Under the pieces are notes generated by a model. The model worked only from the letters and a program-made list of their open reading frames with translations, was not told where the DNA came from and made no database searches. Positions 60,648-64,000 of a stretch of 64,000 bases of DNA are shown here, in pieces. The position numbers and the translations under genes were made by a program. This stretch comes from Microthrixaceae bacterium (GTDB lineage: Bacteria > Actinomycetota > Acidimicrobiia > Acidimicrobiales > DATDAH01), in assembly GCA_020637195.1 (NCBI GenBank), contig JACJWK010000002.1, positions 196,317-260,316 on the forward strand, read 5' to 3'. Position 1 is the first letter of the stretch. Each line of letters opens with the position of its first letter.

Positions 60648-62497
60648 TACCGCCAGAGGTAGTCGGGGCGCCCGCCCTTGCCGTACCAGATCACGTCGCT
60701 GTGGCCGTTCCCGTCGTAGTCGCCCGGGAGCGGGGCGTCGTAGGTGCCGTTGACGGTCAGGTTGGCGGCCTGGAACGAGCGGCTAGCCCGGCCGTACCAG
60801 ATGCCGTCGGGGCTCGAGCCCGGGCCGTACCAGATGACGTCGTCCTCGCCGTCGTCGTTGTAGTCGCCGACCACGGGGGTCGTGTCGCCGGTCTCGTTGA
60901 TGCCCTGGCCGGTGAAGCCGCCGTCGGCGTCGCCGAACCACAGGTAGTCGAGGTCGGCGCCGGGCCCGTACCAGAAGATGTCGGCGCGGCCGTCGCCGTC
61001 GAAGTCGCCGGTGAAGGCCCGGAAGTCGCCGTCGGCCTTGGCGCCGCGCCCGAGGAACCCGTAGACGGTGCCCTGCCACAGGTAGTCGAAGCCGCTGCCG
61101 GGCTGGTACCAGAACACGTCGTCGTAGCCGTCGCCGTTGAAGTCGCCGACCATCGGCCGGTCGTACGAGCGCCCGATCGTCACGTCTCGTCCGGCGAACG
61201 TGCCGGTGCGGTTGCCGAGCCACAGGTAGTCGGGCTTGCGGCCGCTCCCGAACCAGAGGATGTCGTCGTAGCGGTCGCCGTTGAAGTCGCCGACCAGCGG
61301 CTGGTACACGCCCCGGACGGTGACGGCCCGCGCCCGGAAGCGGCTGCCGTCGCCCATCCAGAGGTAGTCGGGACGGCGCCCGGCGCCGTACCACAAGACG
61401 TCGTCGTCGCCGTCGCCGTTGAAGTCGCCGGTGACGGGGGCGTCGTAGCGCCCGTTCACCGCCACCCGCTGCGAGCGCACCGTCGAGGTCGGGGGCGGCG
61501 TCGGCGGGGGCGTGGTGGGCGGCGGGGTCGGGGGCTGGGTCCCGGCGCCGGGCCCCGGATAGTTCCCTCGCCAGAAGCTCGTGCTCCCGGCGCCGCCGGC
61601 CCGGGTGAGGCTGATGTGCACGTGGTCGGTGTGGGGGGACGGGCCGGAGTAGGCGGTCCAGCCCGACTCGGGCCGGTACAGCCGGAACATCTGGCGGTTC
61701 CAGATGATGTACATGACGCCGAGGCGCCGGGCCATGGCGTAGCGGTTGCCGGCGCCGTCGGTGGCGAGCAGCCAGTTCACGAAGCGGCTCACCTTGGCCC
61801 GGTCGGTGCTGCTGTTGGCGTTCATGCCCCAGTCCCAGGCGCGTCCCTCCTTGTGCTCGGAGGTGCCGCCGATGTTGCAGGCCCGCACGATCCCGTAGTC
61901 GGCGCCGCCGAGGGCGCCCATGACGAGGGTCCGGAGCTTGGCGGTGCCGGCCTTGGTGGTCGGGCTGCAGGTCGACTGGCCCTCGTAGGTCGGGAGCGGC
62001 TCGATCCCGCCGGCCTCGGGCACGAGCGCCGGTGCCTCCGCGGCGGGCGCGCCGTCGCCCTCGCCGGTGACGGTGAACACCCGGGGGGCGTAGACGACCG
62101 GGTCGGTCTCGTCGAAGCCCGGGTAGATGCAGCGGGCGGCGAGCACGTAGTCGGCGGGTGTCGTGCCCGCGGGGACGACGAGGGTGCCGTCCCACTGGCC
62201 GTCGGCGCGCACCGGGATGGTCGCGCTGGCCACGACCGGGCCGCCGTCGGTGTGCAGGTCGACGACGACGCCGTCACCGGCGGTGGTCGACCCGGGGAGC
62301 AGGCACCCGGTGCCCGCCGCCTCGACGCCGGTGCCGGTCAGGCCCGAGTCAGGACTCGAGGAGAAGGTCGGCCCGGACTCGGTGCCCGAGGCGATCGACC
62401 CCAGGTTGGGGACGACGAGCGTGGCGGCTCCCACCACGGTGAAGAGGGTGACGGCCACCGCCCGGCGCGTCCGGTGCCTGAGAGTCGTGTGCTGCAC
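60644..62497 (-). CDS. secreted protein with M15-like domain and FG-GAP propeller
   Basis: A 617-aa exported protein. Signal peptide (AVAVTLFTVVGAATLVVPNL), a beta-rich domain of about 100 residues with two Cys, then a compact domain with SEHKEGRAWDWGMNA and HTDHVHISLT. Its His/Asp/His spacing resembles M15 D-Ala-D-Ala peptidases and extensin-like proteins. A Pro/Thr linker (PPTPPPTTPPP) leads to six FG-GAP/VCBS repeats of about 47 residues, each with a calcium-type loop such as GDFNGDGDDDVLWYG. The repeats should form a calcium-stabilised propeller binding a surface polymer, while the M15-like domain may trim peptidoglycan. Zinc ligands are inferred. Confidence 0.82.
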   Translation of the reverse strand: MQHTTLRHRTRRAVAVTLFTVVGAATLVVPNLGSIASGTESGPTFSSSPDSGLTGTGVEAAGTGCLLPGSTTAGDGVVVDLHTDGGPVVASATIPVRADGQWDGTLVVPAGTTPADYVLAARCIYPGFDETDPVVYAPRVFTVTGEGDGAPAAEAPALVPEAGGIEPLPTYEGQSTCSPTTKAGTAKLRTLVMGALGGADYGIVRACNIGGTSEHKEGRAWDWGMNANSSTDRAKVSRFVNWLLATDGAGNRYAMARRLGVMYIIWNRQMFRLYRPESGWTAYSGPSPHTDHVHISLTRAGGAGSTSFWRGNYPGPGAGTQPPTPPPTTPPPTPPPTSTVRSQRVAVNGRYDAPVTGDFNGDGDDDVLWYGAGRRPDYLWMGDGSRFRARAVTVRGVYQPLVGDFNGDRYDDILWFGSGRKPDYLWLGNRTGTFAGRDVTIGRSYDRPMVGDFNGDGYDDVFWYQPGSGFDYLWQGTVYGFLGRGAKADGDFRAFTGDFDGDGRADIFWYGPGADLDYLWFGDADGGFTGQGINETGDTTPVVGDYNDDGEDDVIWYGPGSSPDGIWYGRASRSFQAANLTVNGTYDAPLPGDYDGNGHSDVIWYGKGGRPDYLWRY

Positions 62498-62665
62498 GTT
62501 GCGGTACCCCGTCAGTTCGATGAAGTTCGAGTGCCCGTGCAGTCATGATCGGAGGTTAGGGCATCGACTTGACCACTCGCAGTGAGATTGGTGGTCACGA
62601 TCAGTGCCCTGCCCGGGAGCATCGGTCGGTGCGGCGGGGGCGTGGCCACCCCACCACGCTCGGGG

Positions 62666-62717
62666 TTGGCGCGCGTGGCGGCCGCGGTTTACGGTGGACT
62701 TGTTACCCGCTGGTAAC
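62666..62717 (+). promoter_or_regulatory. promoter and operator of the acyl-CoA dehydrogenase gene
   Basis: TTGGCG (62666-62671), 18 nt, TACGGT (62690-62695). Next comes the palindrome GTTACC-CGCT-GGTAAC at 62702-62717, lying on the expected transcription start. TTACC-n4-GGTAA is a shape bound by TetR/FadR-like regulators of fatty-acid genes; no such regulator is encoded nearby. Confidence 0.6.
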
Positions 62718-62772
62718 TTGTCTTCCCCGTCCGGGGCCGGTCCCGACCGGCCCGACCCGCAGAGGTGTCCCC

Positions 62773-63987
62773 ATGTCCCAGTTCTCGCTGGAGCTCGACG
62801 AGGATCAGCTCCAGATCCAGCAGTGGATCCACGACTTCGCCGAGGGGGTGGTGCGTCCGGTCGCCGCCGAGTGGGACGAGCGTGAGGAGACGCCCTGGCC
62901 CGTCATCGAGGAGGCCGCCAAGATCGGTCTCTACAGCTTCGACTTCTTCGCCAACGCGTTCGGCGACGAGACCGGCCTCACCATCCCGGTCGCGATGGAG
63001 GAGCTCTTCTGGGGTGACGCCGGCATCGGCCTGTCGATCGTGGGCACCGTCCTCGGCGTGGCCGGGATCATGGCCAACGGCACCCCCGAGCAGATCGGCG
63101 AGTGGGTCCCGCAATGCTTCGGCACCCCGGACAAGCTCATGATGTCGGCGTTCTGCGTGTCGGAGCCCGACGCCGGTTCGGACGTCAGCTCGCTGCGCAC
63201 CACCGCGGTGTACGACGAGGCCAAGGACGAGTGGGTCCTCAACGGCCAGAAGACCTGGATCACCAACGGCGGCATCGCCGACGTGCACGTCGTCGTCGCC
63301 TCGGTCGACCGGGACCTCGGCGGTCGGGGCCAGGCGTCGTTCATCGTGCCCCCCGGCACCCCCGGGCTCAGCCAGGGCACCAAGTTCAAGAAGCACGGCA
63401 TCCGGGCCAGCCACACCGCCGAGGTGATCCTCGACGACTGCCGCGTGCCCGGCTCGTGCCTGCTCGGCGGCAAGGAGAAGCTCGACGAGCGCCTGGCGCG
63501 CGCCCGGGAGGGCAAGAGCAGCAAGGTGCAGGCCGCCATGGCCACGTTCGAGGCCACCCGGCCGTCGGTGGGCGCCCAGGCCGTGGGCGTCGCCCGCGCC
63601 GCCTACGAGTACGCGCTCGACTACGCCAAGGAGCGCAAGCAGTTCGGCCGCGCCATCATCGAGAACCAGTCGATCGCCTTCATGCTCGCCAACATGAAGA
63701 TGGAGCTCGACGCCGCCCGGCTGCTCGTGTGGCGCGCGGCGTGGATGGGCCGCACCGGCAAGGAGTTCAAGGCCGCCGAGGGGTCGATGTCCAAGCTCAA
63801 GGCCGGCCGCACCGCGGTGTGGGTGACCGAGCGGGCCATCCAGATCCTCGGGGGCTACGGGTACGTCAAGGAGTACCCGGTCGAGCGCTGGCACCGCGAC
63901 GCGAAGATCTACGACATCTTCGAGGGTGCCGAGCAGATCCAGGAGCTGGTGATCGCCCGGGCCATCTCGGGCCTGCGCATCCAGTAG
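62773..63987 (+). CDS. acyl-CoA dehydrogenase
   Basis: A 404-aa FAD-dependent acyl-CoA dehydrogenase that introduces the alpha-beta double bond in beta-oxidation. Seen: FCVSEPDAGSDVSSLRTTAV (first signature), WITNGG and FKKHGIRASHTAEVILDDCRV, ERKQFGRAIIENQSIAFMLA, and the C-terminal ILGGYGYVKEYPVERWHRD followed by the catalytic Glu region IYDIFEGAEQIQ. ATG 62773 lies 55 bp after the operator. Its electron acceptor and CoA substrate length are not shown by sequence. Confidence 0.94.
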   Translation: MSQFSLELDEDQLQIQQWIHDFAEGVVRPVAAEWDEREETPWPVIEEAAKIGLYSFDFFANAFGDETGLTIPVAMEELFWGDAGIGLSIVGTVLGVAGIMANGTPEQIGEWVPQCFGTPDKLMMSAFCVSEPDAGSDVSSLRTTAVYDEAKDEWVLNGQKTWITNGGIADVHVVVASVDRDLGGRGQASFIVPPGTPGLSQGTKFKKHGIRASHTAEVILDDCRVPGSCLLGGKEKLDERLARAREGKSSKVQAAMATFEATRPSVGAQAVGVARAAYEYALDYAKERKQFGRAIIENQSIAFMLANMKMELDAARLLVWRAAWMGRTGKEFKAAEGSMSKLKAGRTAVWVTERAIQILGGYGYVKEYPVERWHRDAKIYDIFEGAEQIQELVIARAISGLRIQ

Positions 63988-64000
63988 CCCCAGCGCCACC

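Overview
The window is high-GC DNA (third codon positions almost all G or C) with gene content typical of a free-living actinobacterium: F420-type luciferase-like oxidoreductase, cytochrome P450s, a mycothiol-type maleylpyruvate isomerase-fold protein, many TetR regulators, a 13E12/DUF222 HNH nuclease, a DUF2254 protein and an eukaryote-like Ser/Thr kinase. The mix suggests class Acidimicrobiia (an Iamia/Ilumatobacter-like organism). That placement is inferred from gene content only. Many genes have a TAnnnT -10 element 6-8 nt before the start codon and no Shine-Dalgarno, so leaderless transcription appears common.

Layout. 1-3.1 kb: GMC (cholesterol-oxidase-like) oxidoreductase and a DUF222/HNH protein. 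3.4-8.2 kb: a three-gene overlapping restriction-modification/defense operon (short SAM-motif methylase subunit, Eco57I-type methylase with NPPY and an AT-richer target-recognition half, and a GIY-YIG nuclease fused to an SF2 helicase). This is the most system-like part of the window. 8.2-11.8 kb: an unknown protein, and a P450-TetR operon with a palindromic operator. 11.9-13.8 kb: a Ser/Thr kinase separated by a one-base frameshift in a G7 tract from its membrane anchor and seven-bladed propeller. 14-17.6 kb: SGNH hydrolase with SLH repeats and an O-acyltransferase (cell-envelope modification). 17.6-22.2 kb: TetR, a secreted protein, a SurE-like lipoprotein and a sulfatase. 22.3-30.6 kb: LLM oxidoreductase, mycothiol-fold protein, second P450, CoA-transferase, ABC exporter and an alkylation-repair pair (Ada/AlkA fusion plus Ogt).

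30.6-35.5 kb: a YihY membrane protein and two tandem secreted animal-type haem peroxidases. 35.6-40.0 kb: a broken anti-sigma-like gene, an ECF sigma factor, a beta-lactamase-like lipoprotein, a nonapeptide-repeat protein with an RDD partner, and a zinc metallopeptidase. 40.1-47.1 kb: M20 dipeptidase, small SGNH hydrolase, PfpI-like protein, DUF2254, and a glutamine-synthetase-like ligase next to an SDR. 47.2-50.5 kb: a molybdate operon (HTH-TOBE regulator, modA, modB, modC). 50.6-56 kb: an AbiEi/DUF559 protein, MscS channel, xylose isomerase and a GH3 glycosidase. 56.7-60.6 kb: divergent valS and cysS with mirrored promoters. 60.6-64 kb: a secreted M15-like/FG-GAP protein and an acyl-CoA dehydrogenase with a clear operator.

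Besides the genes, the window carries a family of near-perfect ~44-bp palindromes (three copies at 48.2, 50.6 and 51.6 kb, and a related hairpin at 22.2 kb), short tandem duplications, and hairpins whose two arms carry the stop codons of convergent genes. No tRNA, rRNA, CRISPR array, transposase or prophage gene was seen.
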